From NCBI RefSeq assembly GCF_036884845.1, contig NZ_CP145732.1, positions 124,001 through 188,000 of the forward strand: DNA of 64,000 bases. Direction: 5' to 3'. Under the pieces are notes generated by a model. The model had not been told where the DNA came from, did not search any database, and worked only from the letters and a program-made list of their open reading frames with translations. Positions within the stretch are counted from its first letter, which is position 1, and every line of letters starts with the position of its first letter. This DNA is from Pseudomonas sp. MAG733B (GTDB taxonomy: Bacteria; Pseudomonadota; Gammaproteobacteria; Pseudomonadales; Pseudomonadaceae). Positions 10,979 to 19,086 of this stretch are shown here, in pieces. The position numbers and the translations under genes are program-made.

Positions 10979-11530
10979 TCAGGCTTTGCGACCCAGCATT
11001 CGCTTGAGGGTCACATCACGGTCGATAAAGTGGTGCTTCAATGCTGCCAACGCATGGAGGCCGGAAAAAATTACCAGCACCCACGCCAGGTAGAGGTGAA
11101 TCACGCCAGCGGTATCTGCCTGGTCCGGTAGTCCGGACACCAGTGCAGGCACTTCAAACAAACCAAACACCGGGATACCGACACCTTCTGCGGTGGAAAT
11201 CAGGTAACCGGCAATCATCACAGCGAACAGACTGAGATACAGAAAGCCATGGCCGAACTTGGCGCCGAGGCGCGTCATGCGGCTGTAGCTGGACAAGGTT
11301 GGCGGCGGTGGACTGACAAAACGCCACAACACCCGCAACAGCATCACACCCAGCAACACCAGGCCGATGCTCTTGTGCAGGTCCGGCGCGTCTTTGCGCC
11401 AGGTGCTGTAGTAGTCGAGACCGACCATCCACAACCCCAACGCGAACAGACCGACAACCGCCAGCGCCACGCCCCAGTGCATGAAAATGCTGACCCAGCC
11501 GTAGCGGGAAGTAGAGTTTCGTAGCTGCAT
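10979..11530 (-). CDS. Cytochrome b561 family protein
   Basis: This 183-residue inner-membrane protein has four predicted membrane helices and the conserved histidines of the bacterial cytochrome b561 family in [50 protein letters not shown] and [19 protein letters not shown]. It should bind two b hemes and move electrons across or within the membrane. It is the first gene of a two-gene operon with the YceI-family gene. The start ATG follows AGGGATCTAGGCA. The physiological electron donor is not known from sequence. Confidence 0.9.
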   Translation of the reverse strand: MQLRNSTSRYGWVSIFMHWGVALAVVGLFALGLWMVGLDYYSTWRKDAPDLHKSIGLVLLGVMLLRVLWRFVSPPPPTLSSYSRMTRLGAKFGHGFLYLSLFAVMIAGYLISTAEGVGIPVFGLFEVPALVSGLPDQADTAGVIHLYLAWVLVIFSGLHALAALKHHFIDRDVTLKRMLGRKA

Positions 11531-11772
11531 TGCCTAGATCCCTGTAAGTGCTGGCCCAAGACTATCGAGTTATCTATCGAATTAAAGCCGAAAATTTCGC
11601 TTTGAAATATCGAGAAAACCGATCAAGAGTCTGAAGCAAGCGAGTTAAGGAAAGATTAAAGTCGAAATTGTGAAAAAAAGTGAATACAAACCAGAGAACA
11701 CCTGTATCAAAAGGTTTATTCGATGGCTACTACTGATTTTTTCGCTACGGTCCTTGAGTCGTAATTCAACCT

Positions 11773-11902
11773 GTAGCAGCTGCCGCAGGCAGCGTTCGGC
11801 TGCGAAGCAGTCGCAGCCCTACACAAGGGCTCGACCTGACAGACCGCGAGCTCGGACTCCTCGACTGCCGCGCTGCCGAACGCTGCCTTCGGTAGCTGCT
11901 AC
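11773..11902. repeat. Degenerate long REP-like inverted repeat upstream of the lectin gene
   Basis: The left arm starts GTAGCAGCTGCCGCAGGC and the right arm ends with GCCTTCGGTAGCTGCTAC. The arms share an outer match of more than 25 bases with a few mismatches, including the inner GCAGCGTTCGGC/GCCGAACGCTGC. The roughly 70-base centre contains further short palindromes. It looks like two REP units of the same broad family as 10282-10349 that have diverged. Confidence 0.6.
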
Positions 11903-11974
11903 GCGGAAAGCGTTGCGGTTTAATTAATTGGTTTGCAATACATATGTATCGCCATTTCCGCATTCGAACTTGTT

Positions 11975-12000
11975 TCAATGAGTGCTCAACAACTCATTGA
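11975..12000 (+). promoter_or_regulatory. Inverted repeat before the lectin ribosome site
   Basis: Perfect 9-base arms TCAATGAGT (11975-11983) and ACTCATTGA (11992-12000) surround an 8-base loop. The repeat ends just before the ribosome site AAGGAA (12003-12008) of the lectin gene. It could be a protein operator or an mRNA hairpin that limits translation. Confidence 0.45.
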
Positions 12001-12014
12001 TTAAGGAATGAAAC

Positions 12015-12515
12015 ATGGCTATCAGATATACACCATTTCAAGCGAGTGGCTCGCCAGTACTACCGCCCAACCAAACGATGACGCCGGGGCAATATCTCAT
12101 GTCCCCAAATGGACGATTTCGTTTGGCACTGCAAGTGGATGGCAATCTAGTAATCACCGATAACGGCGCCGTAGTCTGGATTGCAGATGGCAATCAAATT
12201 TACAGCAGAACTTTATATCCAAAAAAGATGCGTGAGCCTCTGATGTTTGTGATTAGCAACAATGGTTTTCTTTATGACCCGTCCAGAAGGCGTTTATGGA
12301 TTGCTGACAGCACTCACAGTATTGATAAATCGCTCTGGTACAACACATGTATGGTCATTCAGGATGACGGGAATCTAGTCATCTACGACAAACGGACAGG
12401 GAGTATGTGCTGGGCCCGCTTTGGATTCACCCCTGGCCGCATTCCGAAGCCAAAGGAAAGGTGGGTAAAAGTGCTACCGGATGGTACTGAAATTCCTATA
12501 TGGAAATTTCCATAA
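12015..12515 (+). CDS. Bulb-type (monocot mannose-binding) lectin domain protein
   Basis: The 166-residue protein is one B-lectin beta-prism domain (about residues 17-137) with three subdomains ending at Trp55, Trp95 and Trp133. Of the three QxDxNxVxY sugar-binding motifs, the third is intact (Gln116-Tyr124, QDDGNLVIY), the first has Thr for Tyr (Gln40-Thr48), and the middle one (about 80-88) has decayed. No signal peptide is seen. LlpA-type lectin bacteriocins of Pseudomonas have two such domains in about 270-290 residues, so this is not a standard LlpA. Base composition is clearly more AT-rich than the neighbours, suggesting transfer. The ATG follows AAGGAATGAAAC. Role unknown: carbohydrate binding, or a bacteriocin-like or cell-interaction protein. 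Confidence 0.75.
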   Translation: MAIRYTPFQASGSPVLPPNQTMTPGQYLMSPNGRFRLALQVDGNLVITDNGAVVWIADGNQIYSRTLYPKKMREPLMFVISNNGFLYDPSRRRLWIADSTHSIDKSLWYNTCMVIQDDGNLVIYDKRTGSMCWARFGFTPGRIPKPKERWVKVLPDGTEIPIWKFP

Positions 12516-12541
12516 CACCTCATGATTCATTAATCGAACAC

Positions 12542-12703
12542 TTAAGAGCTTTTGAAGATTGGAGGCGGATCCAAACAATCTGGATCGTATGGATTAATAT
12601 GGCACTTATGGGCCAATTCGGGAGCATGTCTTTTAAGAGTGAATTTCCCATCAACACATCCTGAGAATGTTATCAACACCACTAAAACCACTATTGTTTT
12701 CAT
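12542..12703 (-). CDS. Small putative lipoprotein, 53 residues, convergent with the lectin gene
   Basis: A 53-codon gene is readable on the minus strand: it starts MKTIVVLVVLITFSGCVDGK and ends PPPIFKSS. It has a lysine at position 2, a hydrophobic stretch (4-13) and a lipobox-like FSGC with Cys16, so it should be a lipoprotein. The short mature part has two more cysteines (34 and 43) and is Pro/Asp-rich. A strong ribosome site GGAGG lies just before the ATG (12704-12712 on the plus strand reads ACGCCCTCC). The stop is 26 bases from the lectin stop. The region is AT-rich like the lectin gene. I know no homologue; function unknown. Confidence 0.6.
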   Translation of the reverse strand: MKTIVVLVVLITFSGCVDGKFTLKRHAPELAHKCHINPYDPDCLDPPPIFKSS

Positions 12704-12882
12704 ACGCCCTCCAGATTTTCCGAAAGCATAGATTTTAATTCAAGGCGCCACCCATCATTTGCTTCTGATTAATTTGTGGGAAGAATCTGATATATGGTCT
12801 AAGCGTGTAGGACCTGGATCATGAATCGCGGCGCCTGATTACTGCGTTGGAAAAAAGTGATGTCTCCCACTTGATAGATAAG

Positions 12883-12915
12883 CAAAAAAAAGCGCGACCC
12901 TCGGGCCGCGCTTTT
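12883..12915 (-). terminator. Terminator of the amine oxidase gene
   Basis: On the minus strand the stem AAAAGCGCG/CGCGCTTTT with an inner CCC/GGG helix is followed by eight T residues. It begins 13 bases past the stop codon of the amine oxidase gene. Confidence 0.85.
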
Positions 12916-12928
12916 CTACATCTGACCG

Positions 12929-14692
12929 TTACTGAGCCTTGGTCTCTGTAGTCGCCGCCGGTTTGGCTGCTGGCTTCTTCGCCGGTTCAGCCTTCTTAAC
13001 CGGAGCCTTGGCCGGGGCTTTTTTGGCCTCGGTTTTGGCTGCCGGTTTCGCCGGGGTCTTGGCTGGAGCCTTCTTCGCAGGCTCGGCTTTCACTGGCGTC
13101 GCAGGCTTCGGTGCTTCGACCGGCGTCGGTGCAGCGGCCGGGGCTGGCGTCGGTGCAGGGGTCGGTGCAACTGGCTCAGGCGTCTTGACTGGCTCTGGCT
13201 TCTTCTCGTCATCCGAGCCGCCAAAAAGGTTCGTGAAGAAGTTGCCCTTCTTCGCCGCCACCGCGCCGGCACCCGCCGCTGCAGCCGCCGCAACCGGAGC
13301 CACTTTCTCTGGCTCGAACGACTTGCCCGCCGCCAGATCTTCAACCTGACTGGCCGCACGCTGACCGGTACGCAATGCGCCTTCCAGAGTGCCCGGGTAC
13401 AAGGTGTCAGTGTGTTCGCCGGCAAAGGCTACGCGCTGAATCGGACGTTCCCACAAGCGCCAGAACTTGCTGATCTGGCCCGGGCCGAAGGCCAGGTAGG
13501 CACCGCCCATCGATGGGTCGGTGCTGTAGCGACGGATTTCATAACCGGTGAACGAACCGCGTGCCTGTGGATAAAACGCATGCAGGCGAATCAACACCTG
13601 ATCGACCATCTGCTTGTCGCCAAACGCCTGCATCACGCGCGCGTTGTCGCCCGACAGGTTGATCACCACGTTGGCGCCGCCCTTCAGGGCCGGCTCGATC
13701 CACAACATGCCAAGGCCGGCGTTGCTGAAGATCTCGCCGGACATGCGCGCCTTAGGCTCCCATACCGGGGTCTTGAACTTCAGCATGATCTGGTCGCGCC
13801 AACCGTAGTTGGTGCCCTTGATCGCAGCCAGGTGCTGGGCGTCCAGTGCCGGGGTCATCTGGATCTTGTTCAGGGCGCGCAATGGCACGGCCAGCACGAC
13901 GTAGTCCGCCTGATAGCCGACGCTGCCGACTTTGACGGTAACGCCATCCTTGTCCTGAACAATCGCCGAGACAGGCGAGCTGGTCTTGATGGTTTTCAGC
14001 TGTTTGACGAAGGCCTGCGCCAGCACCGGGCTGCCACCGACCAGACGCGAAGCACGCAGGTCACGATCGGAAACACCACGGTACACGCGGCTCTGCTGAG
14101 CGAAGTACAGCAGCGAGATGCGCGAAGGTTCGTCATAACGGCTACGAATCTGCTGGTTCACCAACTGGCGGGCAGTGGCCGGCAGGTTCAGGCGATCCAA
14201 CCAGTTGGACACATTGATCTGGTCCAGGGCATGCAGCGTGCTGTTGGCGGCCGGGTTCAGCGGGTCGTCGATCGAGCGTGCCAGGTCGTCCAGGGTCTTT
14301 TCGTAGCGCTTGAGCGCTTCTGCTGTGGCCGGTTGTTTGGTGGCCAGGTCGGCAGCGGTGAAATACTCACCGTCGATCAGATAGCTGGGCGTTCGCACGA
14401 ACTCAGGGGCTGGCGTGGTGCTCAACTTGAAGGTCGATACGTACTTGTTCAGCACTGGTTGGGTCTTGTCGTTGCCGATCCACTCGCTGGTGGCCATGCC
14501 GGAGCGACCGCCCAGGCTCGGCTTGGCTTCCAGCAGCGTGACCTGCCAGCCCTTGTTCTGCAGCTCATACGCCGCCGTGAGGCCCGAGACCCCGCCGCCG
14601 ATCACGATCGCGGTTTTATCCTTGGCCAGCGCAGATACGCTGAACAGCCCCAACATCACCAGCGCACAGGCGCGCAGCCAACCGACAGACAT
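12929..14692 (-). CDS. Secreted FAD-dependent amine oxidase with Lys/Pro/Ala-rich C-terminal tail
   Basis: The 587-residue protein has an N-terminal signal peptide (residues 1-23, ending SALA), a flavin amine oxidase core with the dinucleotide-binding motif IVIGGGVSGLTAAYEL, the LGGRSG motif, and the C-terminal flavin segment FAGEHTDTLYPGTLEGAL. It should oxidise an amine to aldehyde, ammonia and peroxide in the periplasm. From about residue 460 it carries a tail of some 125 residues rich in Ala, Pro and Lys, with repeats such as KKAPAK and KPAAK like those of histone-like AlgP; flavin oxidases do not normally have this. A TNLFGGSDDEKK linker precedes the basic repeats. It is monocistronic with its own terminator. 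Substrate unknown. Confidence 0.8.
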   Translation of the reverse strand: MSVGWLRACALVMLGLFSVSALAKDKTAIVIGGGVSGLTAAYELQNKGWQVTLLEAKPSLGGRSGMATSEWIGNDKTQPVLNKYVSTFKLSTTPAPEFVRTPSYLIDGEYFTAADLATKQPATAEALKRYEKTLDDLARSIDDPLNPAANSTLHALDQINVSNWLDRLNLPATARQLVNQQIRSRYDEPSRISLLYFAQQSRVYRGVSDRDLRASRLVGGSPVLAQAFVKQLKTIKTSSPVSAIVQDKDGVTVKVGSVGYQADYVVLAVPLRALNKIQMTPALDAQHLAAIKGTNYGWRDQIMLKFKTPVWEPKARMSGEIFSNAGLGMLWIEPALKGGANVVINLSGDNARVMQAFGDKQMVDQVLIRLHAFYPQARGSFTGYEIRRYSTDPSMGGAYLAFGPGQISKFWRLWERPIQRVAFAGEHTDTLYPGTLEGALRTGQRAASQVEDLAAGKSFEPEKVAPVAAAAAAGAGAVAAKKGNFFTNLFGGSDDEKKPEPVKTPEPVAPTPAPTPAPAAAPTPVEAPKPATPVKAEPAKKAPAKTPAKPAAKTEAKKAPAKAPVKKAEPAKKPAAKPAATTETKAQ

Positions 14693-14913
14693 TCAGCGAA
14701 CTCCGGAAATACACGAAAAAATAGCGGTTTTGCGAGCCAGGCGACTCAAGAACCGCGAAGGATACGTCAGCCTTCAGACGCCCGCCAGCAGCGTCTATCG
14801 GCCTATACAAAGTAGCTCAATCGACACAATGGGTTGTCCCCGCGCGATGCATTGCATAGGCTTGCGCGATTGTTTGTTCGCGCCTGCCGCGGACCGCCTC
14901 GAGGAGAGAGAAA

Positions 14914-16320
14914 ATGGGCCTGAATAATCAGTGGATGCAACGCGACCTCGCGGTGCTGTGGCATCCCTGCACCCAGATGAAAGACCACGAACAACTGCCG
15001 CTGATCCCGATCAAGCGCGGTGAAGGCGTCTGGCTCGAAGATTTCGAAGGCAAACGCTACCTCGATGCGGTCAGCTCCTGGTGGGTCAACGTGTTCGGTC
15101 ACGCCAACCCGCGGATCAACCAGCGCATCAAGGATCAGGTCGATCAGCTGGAACACGTGATCCTCGCCGGTTTCAGCCATCAGCCGGTGATCGAGCTGTC
15201 CGAGCGTCTGGTGAAGATGACGCCGGAAGGCCTGACCCGGTGCTTCTACGCCGATAACGGTTCGTCCTGCATCGAAGTCGCGCTGAAAATGAGCTTTCAC
15301 TACTGGCTCAACCGCGGCCAGCCGAACAAAAAGCGTTTTGTCACCCTGACCAACAGCTACCACGGTGAAACCATGGCGGCGATGTCGGTGGGCGACGTGC
15401 CGCTGTTCACCGAAACCTACAAAGCGCTGTTGATGGACACCATCAAAGTGCCGAGCCCGGATTGCTACATGCGTCCCGAGGGCATGAGCTGGGAAGAACA
15501 CTCGCGCAATATGTTCGCCGCAATGGAACAGGCGTTGGCCGAGAACCATGACAGTGTCGCCGCAGTCATCGTCGAGCCGCTGATCCAGGGCGCCGGCGGC
15601 ATGCGCATGTATCACCCGGTGTACCTCAAGCTGCTCCGCGAAGCCTGCGACCGTTATGGCGTGCACCTGATCCACGACGAAATCGCCGTCGGCTTCGGCC
15701 GCACCGGCACGATGTTCGCCTGCGAACAGGCCGGCATCCGCCCGGACTTCCTCTGTCTGTCCAAGGCCCTGACCGGCGGCTACCTGCCGCTGGCGGCATG
15801 CATCACCACCGATGAGGTCTACAGCGCGTTCTACGACGACTACCCTACCCTGCGCGCCTTCCTGCATTCGCACAGTTACACCGGCAACCCGCTGGCCTGC
15901 GCGGCGGCGTTGGCGACGCTGGATATCTTCGAAGAAGACAACGTCATCGAGAACAACAAGGCCTTGGCCCAACGCATGGCCTCGTCGACGGCGCATCTGG
16001 TCGATCACCCGAACGTCAGCGAAGTCCGCCAGACCGGCATGGTGCTGGCCATCGAGATGGTCAAGGACAAGGCAACTAAAGAAGCGTATCCGTGGCAGGA
16101 ACGCCGTGGCCTCAAGGTGTTCCAGCATGCGCTGGAGCGTGGTGCTTTACTGCGGCCATTGGGCAGCGTGGTGTATTTCCTGCCGCCGTATGTGATTACG
16201 CCGGAGCAGATCGACTTCCTGGCCGAAGTGGCGAGCGAAGGCATCGACATCGCCACGCGTGACAGCGTCAGCGTGGCGGTGCCGAAGGACTTCCATCCGG
16301 GGTTCCGTGATCCGGGTTGA
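14914..16320 (+). CDS. bioA: Adenosylmethionine-8-amino-7-oxononanoate aminotransferase
   Basis: BioA makes 7,8-diaminopelargonate from 7-keto-8-aminopelargonate with SAM as amino donor, the antepenultimate step of biotin synthesis. The 468-residue class III aminotransferase has the substrate-pocket segment SSWWVNVFGHANP, the conserved HDEIAVGFGRTG, and the PLP lysine in LSKALTGG (Lys284). The start follows GAGGAGAGAGAAA. It is the only biotin gene here; the other bio genes lie elsewhere, as is usual in pseudomonads. A REP palindrome follows its stop and may aid 3' end formation. Confidence 0.95.
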   Translation: MGLNNQWMQRDLAVLWHPCTQMKDHEQLPLIPIKRGEGVWLEDFEGKRYLDAVSSWWVNVFGHANPRINQRIKDQVDQLEHVILAGFSHQPVIELSERLVKMTPEGLTRCFYADNGSSCIEVALKMSFHYWLNRGQPNKKRFVTLTNSYHGETMAAMSVGDVPLFTETYKALLMDTIKVPSPDCYMRPEGMSWEEHSRNMFAAMEQALAENHDSVAAVIVEPLIQGAGGMRMYHPVYLKLLREACDRYGVHLIHDEIAVGFGRTGTMFACEQAGIRPDFLCLSKALTGGYLPLAACITTDEVYSAFYDDYPTLRAFLHSHSYTGNPLACAAALATLDIFEEDNVIENNKALAQRMASSTAHLVDHPNVSEVRQTGMVLAIEMVKDKATKEAYPWQERRGLKVFQHALERGALLRPLGSVVYFLPPYVITPEQIDFLAEVASEGIDIATRDSVSVAVPKDFHPGFRDPG

Positions 16321-16338
16321 TCCTTGATGCTGTTCCCT

Positions 16339-16429
16339 GTGGCGAGGGAGCTTGCTCCCGTTGGACTGCGCAGCAGTCCCTCTTTTTGGGGCTGCTTCGC
16401 AGCCCAGCGGGAGCAAGCTCCCTCGCCAC
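16339..16429. repeat. REP pair, GTGGCGAGGGAGCTTGCTCCC family, after bioA
   Basis: The outer arms GTGGCGAGGGAGCTTGCTCC and its reverse complement are perfect. Inside lies a second palindrome (CTGCGCAGCAG and GGGCTGCTTCGCAGCCC). Close relatives are at 42725-42813 and 44136-44241. It fills most of the gap between bioA and rsmE. Confidence 0.85.
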
Positions 16430-16486
16430 AAAAGCGACTTCGGCTCCACTTACAATTTCGAACATCAGATTCAGTAGAGACTTCGC

Positions 16487-17206
16487 ATGAGACTGTCCCG
16501 CTTCTTCATCGACGCCCCCCTGAGCACCGGCGAGCACGAATTGCCCGAGGCCCAGGCCCATTACATCGGTCGTGTGCTGCGCATGGCCGAGGGCGATGCG
16601 TTGCAATTGTTCGACGGTTCCGGCCATGAATTTCGCGGCACGCTGGTGGAAGTTGGCAAAAAACGCGTGGTGGTGCAGATCGATGAGCAATTCGCCGGTC
16701 AGGTCGAATCGCCATTGCAGATCCACCTCGGCCAAGGCTTGTCCCGTGGCGAGCGTATGGACTGGGCGATTCAGAAAGCCACCGAGCTGGGTGTCAGCGA
16801 AATCACGCCGATTTTCACCGAGCGCTGCGAAGTGCGATTGAAAGACGAGCGCGCCGACAAACGCCTGCTGCACTGGCGTCAGGTGGCGATCAGCGCATGC
16901 GAGCAATGCGGGCGCTCGCGGGTGCCGGTGATTCATCCGCCGATGCTGTTGGCGGATTGGTTGAAACAGACTGAAGCTGAATTGAAGCTGGTACTGCATC
17001 CGGTGGCCGAGCCGTTGGTGAGCCATGCCAAGCCTGCGACGCTGGCGTTCCTCATTGGCCCGGAAGGCGGGTTGTCGGATGCCGAAGTCGAACAGGCCAA
17101 GGCCAACGGTTTTCATGCCGCCCGCCTCGGTCCGCGAGTGTTGCGTACCGAGACAGCGCCGGTGGTGGCATTGGCGGTGGCCCAGCAGCTTTGGGGGGAC
17201 TTCTAG
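16487..17206 (+). CDS. rsmE: 16S rRNA m3U1498 methyltransferase
   Basis: RsmE methylates N3 of U1498 in 16S rRNA, using SAM. The 239-residue protein has an N-terminal PUA-like RNA-binding part (residues 1-70) and a SPOUT methyltransferase domain with the trefoil-knot signature LIGPEGGLSDAEVE and LGPRVLRTETAPVVAL near the C terminus. Length and motif spacing are normal for the family. It lies downstream of bioA on the same strand, separated by a REP pair. Confidence 0.95.
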   Translation: MRLSRFFIDAPLSTGEHELPEAQAHYIGRVLRMAEGDALQLFDGSGHEFRGTLVEVGKKRVVVQIDEQFAGQVESPLQIHLGQGLSRGERMDWAIQKATELGVSEITPIFTERCEVRLKDERADKRLLHWRQVAISACEQCGRSRVPVIHPPMLLADWLKQTEAELKLVLHPVAEPLVSHAKPATLAFLIGPEGGLSDAEVEQAKANGFHAARLGPRVLRTETAPVVALAVAQQLWGDF

Positions 17207-17210
17207 GCCG

Positions 17211-17309
17211 CCATCGCTAGCAGGCTAGCTCCCACATTGAATTTTGGGTGTTCACCCATTTCATGTTCACTGGAAATCTCCTGTGGGAGCTAGCCCTGCT
17301 AGCGATTGG
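17211..17309. repeat. REP pair, CATCGCTAGCAGGCTAGC family, between rsmE and a PAQR gene
   Basis: Left arm CCATCGCTAGCAGGCTAGCT and right arm AGCTAGCCCTGCTAGCGA are inverted with one extra base in the right arm, and GTGGGAG/CTCCCAC form the inner ends. The spacer is about 45 bases. It sits at the convergent 3' ends of rsmE and the hemolysin III-type gene. A related pair is at 19000-19068. Confidence 0.8.
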
Positions 17310-17321
17310 CAGCGACTCGAT

Positions 17322-17939
17322 CTACAGGACATAAAAGAATATCGCCACAAAGTGCAGCAAACTCCCGGCAATCACAAACAAATGCCAGATCCCATGGGCA
17401 TGCCGCAACCGATGATCCAGGGCAAAAAAGATAATGCCCACGGTGTACAACACGCCGCCCGACGCCAGCCAGGCGAACCCGGCGCCACCCAGCGCCGCCA
17501 GCAATGGCTTGACCGCCACCAGCACGATCCAGCCCATCACCGCATAAATCACGATCGACAGGATGCGTGCTTCCGAACGCGGCTTGATCTCTTGCAGGAT
17601 GCCGATCAGCGCCAGCCCCCATACAATCCCGAACAACGTCCAGCCCCACGGGCCGCGCAAGGTCACCAGGCAAAACGGCGTATAGCTGCCCGCGATCAAC
17701 AGGTAGATCGAGAAGTGATCGACCTTCTGCATGATCGCTTTCTTGCGCCCGCGCACGCTGTGGTAAACGGTCGATGCGCTGTAGAGCGACATCAAGGTAA
17801 AACCGTAGATCGCCACGCTGACGATCTTCCACGGACTGCCGTCCATGCTGGCGATCACCAGCATCCACACCACACCGACCGTCGCCGCCACCGCCCCGAC
17901 CAAATGCGTCCAGGCGTTCAATCTTTCCCCGTGATACAT
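17322..17939 (-). CDS. Hemolysin III / PAQR family membrane protein
   Basis: The 205-residue protein has about seven membrane helices and the PAQR/YqfA features: an N-terminal MYHGERLNAWTHLVGAV with the conserved Glu and His, SASTVYHSV, and the C-terminal HLFVIAGSLLHFVAIFFYV, whose histidines belong to the family's metal site. The name hemolysin III comes from a Bacillus cereus relative and does not show toxicity here; bacterial members are linked to membrane lipid state. It is divergent from mdcR with 132 bases between the starts. Confidence 0.85.
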   Translation of the reverse strand: MYHGERLNAWTHLVGAVAATVGVVWMLVIASMDGSPWKIVSVAIYGFTLMSLYSASTVYHSVRGRKKAIMQKVDHFSIYLLIAGSYTPFCLVTLRGPWGWTLFGIVWGLALIGILQEIKPRSEARILSIVIYAVMGWIVLVAVKPLLAALGGAGFAWLASGGVLYTVGIIFFALDHRLRHAHGIWHLFVIAGSLLHFVAIFFYVL

Positions 17940-18071
17940 GTGTCGCTTACCTCAAGATGCTTTACCGCAATGCGCAAGGCTCAGGCCTCGAGCGTAAAAG
18001 CGCAATGTTTCCGAACGACGCGCCCGGCTGAATTGGGCACAATCGGATCATTCCAAAAAGAGTCCGCCCCC

Positions 18072-18986
18072 ATGCTGATCGATGAAGAGTTGACCCTGAA
18101 AAAACTCGAGGTGTTCCTGGCCTTCATGCGCACCGGCAACCTGGCCCGGGCCGCCGCCGAGTTGCAGACCAGCAACGTCAGCGTACACCGGGCGATCCAC
18201 TCTCTGGAAAGCGCCTTGCGTTGTCCGCTGTTCAAGCACGAGGGCCGTAACCTGACGCCTCTGGAAAGTGCTTTTGTGCTGGAAGAGCGGGCGCAGAAGC
18301 TGATTCAGGATGTCGTCGAAAGCGTGCGCCTGACCCGCGAGGCTGCCGGGTTCTCTGCCGAACGTTTCAAGTTGGGCTCGCTGTATTCGCTGACGGTGAA
18401 GACCGTGCCGCAGTTGATCATGGGCCTGAAGATCCGTCGCAGCGAACTCAACATCGATCTGATTCTGGGCTCGAATATCGACCTGCTCTACAAGCTCAAG
18501 AACATGGAAGTCGATGCGATCCTGGTGTCGCTGGACGACAGCGTCAACGACCCCGACTGCGAGCAGATTCCGCTGTTCTCCGATGACATTTTCCTCGCCA
18601 CACCGGCCGACTCGAAGTTTGCGCAACGGACCGAAGTCGACCTGGCGGAAGTGCGCGATGAAACCTTCATCACCCTGACCCAGGGCTTCGCCACGCACCG
18701 GGACGGGAAACGGGTTTTCGAGCAGGCGGGGTTTGAGCCGAAGGTGGCGATGCAGGTCAACGACATCTTCACCTTGCTGAGCATGGTCAGTTCGGGCGTG
18801 GGGTATGCGTTGCTGCCGGGGAGGATTGCGGCGGTGTACGAGAACCGGGTGAAGCTGATTCCGTTGCAGGAAAAGTACCGGTTGCAGCAGCACATTGGCG
18901 TGGTGTTTTTGAAGGCCAAGGAGCGCGATCCGAATTTGCTGGCGTTGCTGGCGGAGTGTCGGATGTATGCCAATCGGCAGGCATGA
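18072..18986 (+). CDS. mdcR: LysR-type regulator of malonate use
   Basis: MdcR is a LysR-type transcription factor that activates malonate decarboxylase genes. The 304-residue protein has an N-terminal winged helix-turn-helix (about residues 8-65, LEVFLAFMRTGNLARAAAEL...NVSVHRAIHSLE) and a C-terminal effector-binding domain. The ATG at 18072 fits the family start; the open frame back to 17244 crosses the opposite-strand PAQR gene. It faces the mdc-mad operon tail to tail, about 100 bases apart with a REP pair between, so its target promoter upstream of mdcA is 7.3 kb away. Confidence 0.88.
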   Translation: MLIDEELTLKKLEVFLAFMRTGNLARAAAELQTSNVSVHRAIHSLESALRCPLFKHEGRNLTPLESAFVLEERAQKLIQDVVESVRLTREAAGFSAERFKLGSLYSLTVKTVPQLIMGLKIRRSELNIDLILGSNIDLLYKLKNMEVDAILVSLDDSVNDPDCEQIPLFSDDIFLATPADSKFAQRTEVDLAEVRDETFITLTQGFATHRDGKRVFEQAGFEPKVAMQVNDIFTLLSMVSSGVGYALLPGRIAAVYENRVKLIPLQEKYRLQQHIGVVFLKAKERDPNLLALLAECRMYANRQA

Positions 18987-18999
18987 AACCGTGTCGCTG

Positions 19000-19068
19000 C
19001 CAATCGCCAGCAGGCTGGCTCCCACAAGGGATTGCATTCCAATGTGGGAGCCAGCCTGCTGGCGATGG
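19000..19068. repeat. REP pair, CATCGCCAGCAGGCTGGC family, between mdcR and madM
   Basis: Left arm CCAATCGCCAGCAGGCTGGC and right arm GCCAGCCTGCTGGCGATGG are inverted, with inner CTCCCAC/GTGGGAG and a short spacer. It lies between the convergent ends of mdcR and madM. Confidence 0.8.
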
Positions 19069-19086
19069 CGTCGGTACAGTCAACTC

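Larger units (their letters stand above)
11531..12014. other. 484-bp AT-rich intergenic region
   Basis: This gap separates the divergent cytochrome b561 and lectin genes. It holds an AT-rich stretch next to the b561 start, a long degenerate palindromic repeat (11773-11902), another AT-rich stretch, and a short perfect inverted repeat just before the lectin ribosome site. A frame open at 11670-11927 runs through the repeat and is not believable as a gene. Confidence 0.6.

Noticed and set aside
11670..11927. An 85-codon open frame in the lectin upstream region
   Set aside because: It reads through the palindromic repeat and has Arg/Ser-rich low-complexity sequence and no ribosome site.
12015..12515. 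The lectin as a full LlpA bacteriocin
   Set aside because: It has one lectin domain and 166 residues, whereas LlpA proteins have two domains and about 270-290 residues.
12542..12703. The small lipoprotein as a phage Rz1-type lysis protein
   Set aside because: It is not nested in or next to an Rz-like gene and no phage genes are nearby.
13412..14815. A 467-codon open frame on the plus strand opposite the amine oxidase
   Set aside because: Antisense shadow; the oxidase strand has signal peptide, flavin motifs and terminator.
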